Below, one piece after another: positions 1 to 5,472 of a DNA stretch of 6,785 nt. The position numbers and the translations under genes were made by a program. Position 1 is the first letter of the stretch. The number at the start of each line of letters is the position of its first letter. Origin of the DNA: Burkholderiaceae bacterium (GTDB lineage Bacteria > Pseudomonadota > Gammaproteobacteria > Burkholderiales > Burkholderiaceae); the NCBI GenBank assembly GCA_947373615.1, contig CANBYN010000100.1, positions 1 to 6,785 of the forward strand, written 5' to 3'. A model generated the notes under the pieces. That model saw nothing but the letters and a program-made list of their open reading frames with translations. It searched no databases and had not been told where the DNA came from.

Positions 1-296
1 ACTCACCTGGCTTTCAGGAATTTGGATTAGCCCACATGTCTGTGAGCGAACTACAGCATGCCTTTAGAGAATTTAAAAGCCTATTAGGTAAGTGCCGCTT
101 TCATAATTGCGCACATCAATCGGAACCTGATTGTGCAATACGTGAAGCAGTGGATAAAAATGAAATAGCACCAGAAAGACTGACTCTATTTAGGCAACTG
201 CATTCCGATTCAAAAACAGCGGATACACAAATTCAGGGGATTAGCCAAGCCAAAGAGCGATGGTCAGCATTAGCAACAAAGCCATCCAAACGATAA
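1..296 (+). CDS. rsgA: Ribosome small subunit-dependent GTPase A (RsgA/YjeQ/EngC), 3' end only
   Basis: RsgA is a circularly permuted GTPase that binds the maturing 30S subunit and helps the release of late assembly factors. Only the C-terminal part lies here; the gene begins upstream of the window. The reading frame is open from the first bases, with the first full codon at 3, and starts with SPGFQEFGLAHM, which fits the G3 region (DxPG) of the GTPase. The zinc-binding knuckle follows as CRFHNCAHQSEPDC, spaced C-x4-C-x-H-x5-C. The ATG at 36 is an internal Met and not the start. After the usual family end there is a tail of about 25 residues rich in Lys, Ser and Ala, and its codons overlap the 3' end of the opposite-strand gene. 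The family call is secure from the zinc knuckle plus the G3 motif. GTPase motifs G1 and G4 are outside the window and cannot be checked. Confidence 0.93.
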   Translation, partial: SPGFQEFGLAHMSVSELQHAFREFKSLLGKCRFHNCAHQSEPDCAIREAVDKNEIAPERLTLFRQLHSDSKTADTQIQGISQAKERWSALATKPSKR

Positions 297-1200
297 CTAG
301 GCGCCAAACCAAACCAACTGCAGAACGCATCGTACGCTCGGTAGGTTCTAGACCTACCTCGTACACCAGCGGCTCTCCAGCCTCCGCCATACGCAAAGCT
401 TCATCGCTGTCAGGCTCACTTAAGGGCTCACCTAAACGCACTCCCAGAGCGCCACTACCCGCGGCTAGGATTACAGCAGACAAAGAGTCAGTCCATTTTT
501 GAGTCAGATAACGCCATGCATAAATCGCACCCTCGAAGTTACCCACGATTGCAAAGCCCATTGCAGTAATGCGTGTTGGAATCCAGTCGAGCACATAGAA
601 GAAATGACGTGCTGACTCACTTAAATTCAAGTCGTCACGCTCTGACCAACGTTGCGCTGCGATATCAGCCAAACGGTAGAGAACCACGCCTGCGGGACCC
701 ATCGGCATCATGAACCAAAATAACACACCAAAAACATGACGATGCGAGCCAATAATGGCGCGCTCTAAAGCCAAAGAAATCACTTCGGTTTCAGAAAGAT
801 TTGAAGTATCCAAATCAGGTCCATACCATTCGGCTAAAGCAGCACGGGCCGAAGGCAAATCATGTGATTCAATGGCTTCATGCACGAGGGTGAACGGATG
901 ACTAAATTGACGAAAGCCAAAAAATAAATACGCGATGACTATATTCCAAAGAAACCCCAAAATTGGGTAAGTCACCATACAGACAACATACACCATGAAT
1001 ACTAGGAAGGTTGGGAGAATAAATGCCACCAAGCATGCTATCCGCGCACCCACAGGGCTTGCACCATTCTCAGTCTTACCACCAAACTCTCCTGAAATCC
1101 AATCGAGCCACCTTGCGCTAGCGCGCGCAATCCAATGGCTTGAAGTTACTGGGCGATATTGCTCAGCGATAAGGGCGAAAAGAATTGAAAAGAAAGTCAT
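241..1200 (-). CDS. CobD/CbiB-family integral membrane protein (AmpE-like), function unassigned
   Basis: This predicted inner-membrane protein has 319 residues and resembles CobD/CbiB, the enzyme that adds aminopropanol (or its phosphate) to adenosylcobyric acid. CbiB-like blocks are visible at about residues 153-182 (HRHVFGVLFWFMMPMGPAGV then LYRLADI), 204-213 (LDWIPTRITA) and 250-259 (GALGVRLGEP). Hydrophobic segments lie at about 52-72, 74-95, 155-175 and 298-317. I chose the Met at 1200 over the upstream Met at 1251 because MTFFSILFALIAEQYRP is the expected family N-terminus and because its ATG overlaps the TGA of the Nudix gene as ATGA. No Shine-Dalgarno sequence is visible, so translation is probably coupled. 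No other cobalamin gene lies nearby; the neighbours are ribosome-assembly genes. A true role in B12 synthesis is therefore uncertain, and an AmpE-like or other envelope role is possible. The 3' end overlaps rsgA on the other strand by 56 bases. Confidence 0.85.
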   Translation of the reverse strand: MTFFSILFALIAEQYRPVTSSHWIARASARWLDWISGEFGGKTENGASPVGARIACLVAFILPTFLVFMVYVVCMVTYPILGFLWNIVIAYLFFGFRQFSHPFTLVHEAIESHDLPSARAALAEWYGPDLDTSNLSETEVISLALERAIIGSHRHVFGVLFWFMMPMGPAGVVLYRLADIAAQRWSERDDLNLSESARHFFYVLDWIPTRITAMGFAIVGNFEGAIYAWRYLTQKWTDSLSAVILAAGSGALGVRLGEPLSEPDSDEALRMAEAGEPLVYEVGLEPTERTMRSAVGLVWRLVIVWMALLLMLTIALWLG

Positions 1201-1934
1201 ACTTTTAATAAATGATAAAGGTTGCGCAACATTCCCGCAGTAGCACCCCAAATAAAGCGGTTCTCATAAGGCATTGAATAAAAACGGCGACCACCCTGTT
1301 CACTCTGCCACAACCTTACCTGATGATTAGCTGGGTCAAGCAAAAAGCTAAGGGGAACCTCAAAAACATCCGCCACTTCAAACTCGTCTAATACGTATTC
1401 TGCCTGAGCTTGGACTAATCCTACTACTGGAGTGACGCTATAACCTGAAACCGTTAGATATTGAGGTAAGTGCCCAATGATCTCAACCCGATTACGATCC
1501 AAACCAATTTCTTCTTCACTTTCTCTTAAGGCCGTGTCATTTGGACTTTGATCCTGCGGATCCATGCGACCACCTGGAAAGCTAATTTGTCCAGCATGGT
1601 CACGCAAATGATTGGTTCTTTGTGTAAGCAAAATTGAAAGACCATCTTCTTTCAGCAATAAAGGAATTAGTACCGCTGCTTTAGTAACTTTACCCGCAGC
1701 CTCACGTTTGGTAATAATATCTGCGGCAATGACGTGACGATTCTCATCGGTAATTTCTGGCTGCCATTGTGGTGGCGACTGAAAACGCGCCCTTAAAGCA
1801 GCAGGCTCTAAAAAAATACTCGACACCTTTGCTTCGTCGGAGCAAATCTGATGAATTGGAATTGCTTGTGCATCAAACCCTGGAGGCGCGGCGACATTAA
1901 TCGCATCTTCTTCAGGTAATGGAATCTTAGGCAT
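1197..1934 (-). CDS. Nudix hydrolase, probable coenzyme A pyrophosphatase (NudL/CoAse type)
   Basis: The 245-residue protein probably cleaves the diphosphate of CoA or acyl-CoA into phosphopantetheine derivatives and 3',5'-ADP. The CoA-pyrophosphatase signature (old UPF0035 motif, LLTxR...RxxxGxxxFPGG) is present at residues 102-122, with Thr instead of Ser/Ala after the Arg. It runs straight into the Nudix box, ending RESEEEIGL (137-145), where E141 and E142 are the expected metal-binding glutamates. The spacing from the Gly pair to the RE is one residue longer than the generic Nudix pattern, as I recall for E. coli NudL. Residues 1-80 form an N-terminal extension without a recognised motif, making the protein longer than NudL (about 190 residues). 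The Met at 1934 is the only early Met and its Shine-Dalgarno is poor. The gene begins only 20 bases after the rplS terminator hairpin and overlaps the CobD-like gene by four bases, so the two probably share a transcript. The exact substrate is inferred. Confidence 0.88.
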   Translation of the reverse strand: MPKIPLPEEDAINVAAPPGFDAQAIPIHQICSDEAKVSSIFLEPAALRARFQSPPQWQPEITDENRHVIAADIITKREAAGKVTKAAVLIPLLLKEDGLSILLTQRTNHLRDHAGQISFPGGRMDPQDQSPNDTALRESEEEIGLDRNRVEIIGHLPQYLTVSGYSVTPVVGLVQAQAEYVLDEFEVADVFEVPLSFLLDPANHQVRLWQSEQGGRRFYSMPYENRFIWGATAGMLRNLYHLLKV

Positions 1935-1953
1935 AGTCTTATTCTAAGGCAAT

Positions 1954-1981
1954 AAAAAAGGCGACCTAGGCCGCCTTTTTT
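1954..1981 (-). terminator. Intrinsic terminator of the rpsP-rimM-trmD-rplS operon
   Basis: A perfect inverted repeat pairs 1954-1963 (AAAAAAGGCG) with 1972-1981 (CGCCTTTTTT) around an 8-base loop. Read leftward it gives a GGCG/CGCC core followed by six U residues, starting 16 bases after the rplS stop. The A/T flanks are symmetrical, so it could also stop rightward transcription. Its upstream edge is only 20 bases from the Nudix start codon, which leaves no room for a promoter between them. Confidence 0.88.
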
Positions 1982-1996
1982 GCTTCAAGCTGAAAT

Positions 1997-2392
1997 TTAT
2001 TCAGCGACAGGAGCAGCGACCGCCACTTTACGTGCAGGAAGCTTTTCTTTAATACGTGCAGACTTACCTGAACGATCGCGCAAGTAGTACAACTTCGCGC
2101 GACGTACATCGCCGCGACGCTTTACTTCAATGCTAGCGATCAATGGGGAGTAAGTTTGGAATGTACGCTCTACACCTTCGCCAGACGAAATCTTGCGAAC
2201 AATAAAGCTGGAATTAAGTCCACGATTGCGCTTAGCAATCACAACGCCTTCAAATGCCTGAGTACGTTTACGTGCACCTTCCACAACGTTCACACCAACA
2301 ACTACTGTGTCGCCAGGAGCAAAACTTGGAAGCGTTTTGTTAGCACTTAAGCGAGCAATTTCTTCTTGCTCAATTTTTTCAATCAAATTCAT
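1997..2392 (-). CDS. rplS: 50S ribosomal protein L19
   Basis: L19 lies at the 30S-50S interface and is the last gene of the trmD operon. Family landmarks are the N-terminus [12 protein letters not shown], the [20 protein letters not shown] stretch (residues 28-47), [12 protein letters not shown] (48-59), the SSFIVRK block (61-67) and [20 protein letters not shown] (97-116). The start is set at 2392 and not the in-frame Met at 2410. The shorter form begins with the family N-terminus and has an AAGGA Shine-Dalgarno seven bases upstream, while the longer form would translate through that site. The protein is 131 residues, with a short Ala/Val-rich C-terminal tail beyond the conserved end. The 130 bases between trmD and this start show no convincing promoter or long hairpin; on the transcribed strand they contain a G/T-rich run with a TTTGGTT repeat near 2481-2496. 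Confidence 0.97.
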
Positions 2393-2399
2393 TTTTAAT

Positions 2400-2404
2400 T
2401 CCTT
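2400..2404 (-). promoter_or_regulatory. Shine-Dalgarno site of rplS (decides the start)
   Basis: AAGGA on the minus strand sits seven bases before the ATG at 2392. It lies inside the reading frame of the longer alternative start at 2410 and so argues against that start. Its context (TTTAAGGAAT) nearly matches that of rpsP. Confidence 0.8.
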
Positions 2405-2522
2405 AAACATCTTACTGGCGTTTAATCCCGAGAACTAAATCAACGGACCCAATAGAGGATGCAGTTAAAACAATTTCACTAAACCAAAAACCAAACTCTT
2501 AATTGCTACTGCAAATGTATAT

Positions 2523-3269
2523 TTACAATGAGCGAAGAAATTGTTCGTCTTCTCGGGTTAGCAACCCATTGGCTCTAGCCGATTCAATTAAGTCCGGCCT
2601 TAACCTTAACGTCAGCTCTAAAGACTTCTTCCGACGCCAATCTGCTATTTTAACGTGATGTCCGCCTAAAAGCACGTCCGGAACCGATAAATTTGCATAA
2701 ATCTCTGGGCGAGTGTAGTGCGGATGATCCAAAAGACCGTTCATAAAGCTATCCTGAACAGCTGATTGGTCATCTCCAAGCACCCCAGGAATCAATCTAA
2801 TGACTGAATCCATAATGGCCATAGCGGGGATTTCACCCCCAGAAAGCACAAAATCGCCTATAGAAAGCTGCAAATCCACGTTTCGGTCGATAAAACGCTG
2901 GTCAACCGCTTCATAGCGCCCACAAATGAAGTTTAAATTACTGTAGCTCAGAATATCTGCTGCTATCTTTTGAGAAAATCGCTCACCCTGAGGGGCTAGA
3001 AGGCAAATTGGACCGGTTTTAACATCTCCCGTTTGATGGGCTGCCTTAATTCCAGCAACAGCGTCTTCTAATGGTTTAGCCAGCATCACCATCCCAGGTC
3101 CACCTCCATAAGCGCGATCATCTACCGTCTTGCGAAGATCAGAACAAAAGTCTCTTGGATTCCAAAGATGAATGCTAGCTAATGATTTTTCGCATGCGCG
3201 TCCAGTCACCCCCCATTGCGTTAATGCAGAGAACATCTCGGGGAATAAAGTCACAACATCGAAGCGCAT
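2523..3269 (-). CDS. trmD: tRNA (guanine-N1)-methyltransferase TrmD
   Basis: TrmD uses S-adenosylmethionine to methylate G37 of tRNAs that read codons beginning with C or for Pro, which prevents +1 frameshifting. It works as a dimeric SPOUT enzyme with a trefoil knot. The 248-residue protein begins MRFDVVTLFPEMF as the family does. It carries YGGGPGMVM (54-62), LLAPQGERFSQ (90-100), CGRYEAVDQR (116-125), SIGDFVLSGGE (136-146), DSVIRLIPGVLG (154-165) and QDSFMNGLLDHPHYTRPE (172-189). R158 and D173 align with E. coli R154 and D169, the catalytically important pair. The usual Gly in CGRYEG is Ala here (A121), probably a lineage variant. The gene lies 38 bases after rimM. The upstream stretch has only a weak Shine-Dalgarno-like GAGC, placed rather far from the ATG, which would suit low-level synthesis. 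Confidence 0.97.
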   Translation of the reverse strand: MRFDVVTLFPEMFSALTQWGVTGRACEKSLASIHLWNPRDFCSDLRKTVDDRAYGGGPGMVMLAKPLEDAVAGIKAAHQTGDVKTGPICLLAPQGERFSQKIAADILSYSNLNFICGRYEAVDQRFIDRNVDLQLSIGDFVLSGGEIPAMAIMDSVIRLIPGVLGDDQSAVQDSFMNGLLDHPHYTRPEIYANLSVPDVLLGGHHVKIADWRRKKSLELTLRLRPDLIESARANGLLTREDEQFLRSL

Positions 3270-3307
3270 ATCTAATTTTGCTCTAAATTTTAAATTTCTG
3301 ATTCGGA

Positions 3308-3874
3308 CTATTGCCAGTCAGACTGCCAATCAAGAGTAATCGTCTTATGGGCTAAGTCTACGTTTTGCACCACTTCTTTTACAAAGGGTACGAGATACTT
3401 AACAGTTTTGGTAATGGCATCACCAATTGCAATCACGCCATGGGCACCATTTTCTGTAACATCAATTACTTCACCAAGAGCATCTTCTTGCAAGTTAATA
3501 GCTTGGCATCCAATCAGATCGACCCAATAATACGAATCGCTATCTGCTTTCGGGAATGTATCGCGTGAAACCAAAATACGTGCGCCCTTCAAAGCAAGCG
3601 CTTGATCACGATTAGAGACACCATCTAATGACATTACGACATTTCCGCTATGCATCTTGGCACTCTTTACCTTGTATTGTGTGAGAGAGGCTTCTTCAGC
3701 AGACGCAGAAACGCCAGCACCCCGACGAAGGATGAGGGATAGCCAAACTGTCTTAGAAGAGAGAAGTGCAACAGGCTCAGATGAGTGAGGTCTAACCTTC
3801 ACTTGGCCTTGCAAACCTTGCGCCTCAGAAATAGCGCCAAGCTCAATCAAATCATTTAAGGAAGGTGCGCTCAT
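3308..3874 (-). CDS. rimM: 16S rRNA processing protein RimM
   Basis: RimM binds the 30S head near S19 and aids 16S rRNA maturation. The 188-residue protein has the expected two domains. The N-terminal RimM barrel is at about 10-107 (LIELGAISEAQGLQGQVKVR, residues 9-28). The C-terminal PRC-barrel is at about 113-188 and starts DSYYWVDLIG, with the YY pair known in E. coli RimM to matter for 30S binding. It continues with LGEVIDVTENGAHGV and VVQNVDLAHKTITLDW. An insertion-like, Ala/Ser-rich loop lies near residues 52-65. The start at 3874 has an AAGGTG Shine-Dalgarno eight bases upstream. The 93-base gap from rpsP contains a long hairpin, which could separate expression of the two genes. Second gene of the operon. 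Confidence 0.96.
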   Translation of the reverse strand: MSAPSLNDLIELGAISEAQGLQGQVKVRPHSSEPVALLSSKTVWLSLILRRGAGVSASAEEASLTQYKVKSAKMHSGNVVMSLDGVSNRDQALALKGARILVSRDTFPKADSDSYYWVDLIGCQAINLQEDALGEVIDVTENGAHGVIAIGDAITKTVKYLVPFVKEVVQNVDLAHKTITLDWQSDWQ

Positions 3875-3882
3875 TGGTAAGA

Positions 3883-3888
3883 CACCTT
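3883..3888 (-). promoter_or_regulatory. Shine-Dalgarno site of rimM
   Basis: AAGGTG on the minus strand lies eight bases before the rimM ATG at 3874. It supports that start and differs from the AAGGAAT context shared by rpsP and rplS. Confidence 0.6.
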
Positions 3889-3924
3889 ATTTTCCTAAAA
3901 TAAAACTGCTAATAAATCCTGCCA

Positions 3925-3957
3925 CTAAAGACTCCACCCAAAAGATGAAGTCTTTAG
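3925..3957 (-). promoter_or_regulatory. Long intercistronic hairpin between rpsP and rimM
   Basis: A perfect 9-base inverted repeat pairs 3925-3933 (CTAAAGACT) with 3949-3957 (AGTCTTTAG). In the leftward RNA the stem continues inward for six more pairs, three of them G-U wobbles, giving about 15 uninterrupted pairs closed by a UUU loop. On the opposite strand those wobbles would be A-C mismatches, so the structure is directional and belongs to the operon mRNA. It starts 10 bases after the rpsP stop. No U-run follows it, so it does not look like an intrinsic terminator. It may protect the rpsP 3' end, be a processing site, or damp downstream translation. The role is inferred. Confidence 0.65.
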
Positions 3958-3967
3958 AAAATAAATA

Positions 3968-4213
3968 TTAAACAGCTGGATTGTTTTTGATCAAACGAGC
4001 AACGGTTGGAGATACTTGCGCACCAACACCAGTCCAGTAGGTCAAACGATCTTGAGCAACACGCATAGCTTGCTCATTAGCGGCGGCTTGTGGATTGAAG
4101 TAACCAATACGCTCGATGAAATTCGAGTCACGACGGTTGCGCTTATCAGTAGCAACGATGCTGTAAAAAGGGCGCTTCTTAGAACCGCCGCGTGCCAGTC
4201 GAATGACGACCAT
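3968..4213 (-). CDS. rpsP: 30S ribosomal protein S16
   Basis: S16 is an early-binding 30S protein that contacts the 5' domain of 16S rRNA. The 81-residue protein is a normal length for the family and begins MVVIRLARGGSKKRPFYSIV, followed by the conserved RNRRDSNFIERIGYFNPQA (25-43) and RLTYWTGVGAQVSPTVARLI (56-75). The start at 4213 has a good AAGGA Shine-Dalgarno six bases upstream. It is the first gene of the leftward operon with rimM, trmD and rplS, the same order as in E. coli and most proteobacteria. The upstream 217-base divergent region must hold the operon promoter. Confidence 0.97.
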   Translation of the reverse strand: MVVIRLARGGSKKRPFYSIVATDKRNRRDSNFIERIGYFNPQAAANEQAMRVAQDRLTYWTGVGAQVSPTVARLIKNNPAV

Positions 4214-4219
4214 ATTTAT

Positions 4220-4224
4220 TCCTT
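4220..4224 (-). promoter_or_regulatory. Shine-Dalgarno site of rpsP
   Basis: AAGGA lies six bases before the rpsP ATG, in the context TTTTAAGGAATAAAT. The match to the rplS site suggests that both ribosomal-protein genes are tuned for strong initiation. Confidence 0.8.
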
Positions 4225-4243
4225 AAAATCTAAAATGAAAACA

Positions 4244-4257
4244 GGTTGATTACAACC
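4244..4257 (-). promoter_or_regulatory. Small hairpin in the rpsP leader, near the ribosome binding site
   Basis: GGTTG (4244-4248) pairs with CAACC (4253-4257) around a four-base loop. It lies 19 bases upstream of the rpsP Shine-Dalgarno site. A five-pair stem can arise by chance; it is listed because a second GC-rich hairpin lies just upstream in the same leader. Confidence 0.3.
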
Positions 4258-4272
4258 CAATGAAATTTCTAC

Positions 4273-4294
4273 AAAAACTTTGGGCTCCAGCCCA
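4273..4294 (-). promoter_or_regulatory. GC-rich hairpin plus U-run in the rpsP leader, possible attenuator
   Basis: On the leftward strand TGGGC-TGGA-GCCCA (4294-4281) forms a five-pair stem with a four-base loop. It is followed after AAG by five T residues (4277-4273). This is the outline of a weak intrinsic terminator placed about 60 bases before the rpsP start. It could allow attenuation of the operon, but the stem is short and the spacer before the U-run is not ideal. Confidence 0.3.
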
Positions 4295-4392
4295 CCAACT
4301 AAATGTACGGTAGGGCGGAAAACCTCATATTCTAGACGAAAACCCCCACTTCTTCCACCTATTTAGGTCTTTAAGTCATTAGAATAGATGCT

Positions 4393-4422
4393 ATTAGATC
4401 ATAAAAAACATATATAGAACAA
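4393..4422 (-). promoter_or_regulatory. Candidate sigma-70 promoter of the rpsP operon (weak call)
   Basis: On the minus strand, TTGTTC (4422-4417) is followed after 18 bases by TCTAAT (4398-4393), which matches the -35 consensus at three of six positions and the -10 consensus at five of six. The predicted transcript start near 4386 would give a leader of about 170 bases containing the two hairpins. The AT-rich stretch 4401-4430 must also hold start signals for the opposite gene, where TATATA at 4411-4416 is a poor -10 candidate with no convincing -35. The call rests on weak matches only. Confidence 0.25.
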
Positions 4423-4430
4423 TAACTTAG

Positions 4431-4961
4431 ATGAATATATTCCAAAAAATTACATATTCTAGTCAAGCTAGAAACAACTTAAATGGCTTGTTATTGACGC
4501 TTTCTTGCTTGGGTCTAAGCCTTTTGACTGGTTGCGCCAATGTCATCCCTCCATGTGGCGCCAAAATCAGCCCTCCCAGTAGCGAGTTGCGCAATACCAA
4601 ATGGGAGTTAACGCGTTGGAACTTGGCTCCCAACAGTGTCGGGGAGGTGCGTGCCCGCCCGATTCCCCAAGGCGAAGCAGGTAACGCAATCCAAATCGTA
4701 TTTGATGCTGAAGGTCAGCGCGTGAGCGGATCAACTGGATGCAATCGCTTTACTGCATCGCTCGATGAGGATTCTCGTGGCTTCACATTCAAACAAATCG
4801 CCAGTACGAGAATGGCGTGCACCCCCCAACGCATGGAACTCGAAAATGATTTTCTTTATGAATTAAATGACTATCGCAGCATTGTTCGAAATGGAGATCA
4901 ATTACTCATGATTGGAAGTGATCGTGAGGTGCTCAGCTTTACACAGCGCCCCAATAAATAA
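4431..4961 (+). CDS. META-domain (HslJ-like) outer-membrane lipoprotein
   Basis: The 176-residue protein has a lipoprotein signal: a basic N-region, a hydrophobic stretch at about 19-33, and a lipobox LLTGC with the lipidated Cys at 35. The +2 residue is Ala, which by the Lol rule points to the outer membrane. From about residue 54 it is a META/HslJ domain: NTKWEL (55-60), IQIVFDAEGQRVSGSTGCNR (87-106), FTFKQIASTRMACTP (118-132), ELENDFLYEL (136-145) and DREVLSFTQ (164-172). The Cys in GCN (C104) and in MAC (C130) fall at positions typical of the domain. HslJ in E. coli is linked to heat shock and novobiocin resistance; the molecular role is unclear, so no function is given here. No clear Shine-Dalgarno precedes the ATG at 4431, but it is the only Met before the signal peptide. 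It is divergent from rpsP and 48 bases upstream of the TM2-like gene. Confidence 0.85.
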   Translation: MNIFQKITYSSQARNNLNGLLLTLSCLGLSLLTGCANVIPPCGAKISPPSSELRNTKWELTRWNLAPNSVGEVRARPIPQGEAGNAIQIVFDAEGQRVSGSTGCNRFTASLDEDSRGFTFKQIASTRMACTPQRMELENDFLYELNDYRSIVRNGDQLLMIGSDREVLSFTQRPNK

Positions 4962-5009
4962 ATTATTTCAATAGATTCATTACCTAGATTCACCACCACA
5001 GAAAGATTC

Positions 5010-5456
5010 ATGAAAAACTCCAAATTGATTTTTTGTGCTCTCGGATTATTTTTTCCGGGAAGCGGTTTTAACTGTTTTTATTTGCAAGGATTTAAATCGT
5101 TTTGGGCTTGGATTCAATTATTCGCCCTTATTGGTGGAGTCGCAGGCTGGACTATTTTAAAAAATGCGCACTTTCATTCAGCGCCTGGCTGGGTAATGAT
5201 TACCTTTGGCTTTATTGCAATTGAAGCAAGCTGGCTCACAACAATTGCTTTTGGCCTTCGTCCTGATGAAAAATGGGATGCGCAATTTAACCCTGCAATC
5301 GAAGATCATCGCCGAACCCGCTCTGGCTGGCCTGCAATCCTCACCGTAATCTTCTCGCTCGTTTTTGGAGCTGGAGTCATGATGACATTTTTAGCTGTCT
5401 CTTTTGAACAGTTCTTTATTTCACAACTTTATGAAGCAAAAAAGCTATCCCAATAA
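5010..5456 (+). CDS. TM2-domain-like integral membrane protein, function unknown
   Basis: The 148-residue protein is predicted to span the inner membrane about four times (roughly 5-16 with the following turn, 31-50, 60-82 and 108-131). The N-terminal part, FPGSGFNCFYLQGFKSFWAW (15-34), looks like a diverged TM2 motif, in which a GxxGxHxFYLG-type turn joins two helices. Here the His-Arg pair is replaced by Asn-Cys. A hydrophilic loop with GLRPDEKWDAQFNP (82-95) follows helix three; I recall a similar PDE-WDA-NP loop in Burkholderiales TM2 proteins, which could not be checked here. The Shine-Dalgarno is weak (AGAAAG, five bases upstream). It follows the lipoprotein gene by 48 bases without a terminator, so the two are probably co-transcribed. 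The last codons are part of the opposite gene's terminator hairpin. The family call is reasonable; the function is not known. Confidence 0.7.
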   Translation: MKNSKLIFCALGLFFPGSGFNCFYLQGFKSFWAWIQLFALIGGVAGWTILKNAHFHSAPGWVMITFGFIAIEASWLTTIAFGLRPDEKWDAQFNPAIEDHRRTRSGWPAILTVIFSLVFGAGVMMTFLAVSFEQFFISQLYEAKKLSQ

Positions 5457-5470
5457 TTGCAGATAGCTTT
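5441..5470 (-). terminator. Terminator hairpin for the leftward acyl-CoA dehydrogenase gene
   Basis: AAAGCTATC (5441-5449) pairs perfectly with GATAGCTTT (5462-5470) over nine bases, with a 12-base loop. Read leftward the 3' arm runs into TTTTTT then GC, giving a U-tract of six, three of which lie in the stem. Read rightward it is followed only by ATAAG, so it favours the leftward gene, whose stop is 41 bases away. It overlaps the last codons and the stop of the TM2-like gene. Confidence 0.65.
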
Positions 5471-5472
5471 AT

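Noticed and set aside
36..296. An independent 86-residue small protein starting at 36.
   Set aside because: The frame is open upstream to the window edge and encodes the G3 region of RsgA; this is the C-terminal part of a longer gene.
260..502. Other-frame open stretches, e.g. 260-502, 995-1243, 2156-2350, 3365-3568, 4016-4249, 5562-5759 and 6300-6521 (+).
   Set aside because: Each lies opposite a well-supported gene, lacks a ribosome site and recognisable motifs, and looks like a shadow of that gene's codon use.
1201..1251. Upstream Met at 1251 as the start of the CobD-like gene, adding 17 residues.
   Set aside because: It would lie inside the Nudix coding region with a Cys-rich, non-family N-terminus; the Met at 1200 gives the expected MTFFSILFALI start and an ATGA overlap.
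2393..2410. Upstream Met at 2410 as the start of rplS.
   Set aside because: The Shine-Dalgarno AAGGA lies within those six codons and the family N-terminus starts at the Met at 2392.
2471..2505. CAATT/AATTG ends flanking a G/T-rich repeat upstream of rplS as a leader structure.
   Set aside because: Five AT-rich pairs with a 25-base loop would not be stable, and no further pairing supports it.
2907..2936. Ala in place of Gly in the CGRYEG motif of TrmD (A121) as a sign of altered activity.
   Set aside because: The key Arg and Asp (R158, D173) and all other motifs are intact; a small-for-small change here is probably a lineage variant.
4357..4368. ACCTATTTAGGT dyad in the divergent spacer as a repressor operator.
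   Set aside because: The arms are only five bases, the site resembles no operator I know, and such dyads are common in AT-rich spacers.
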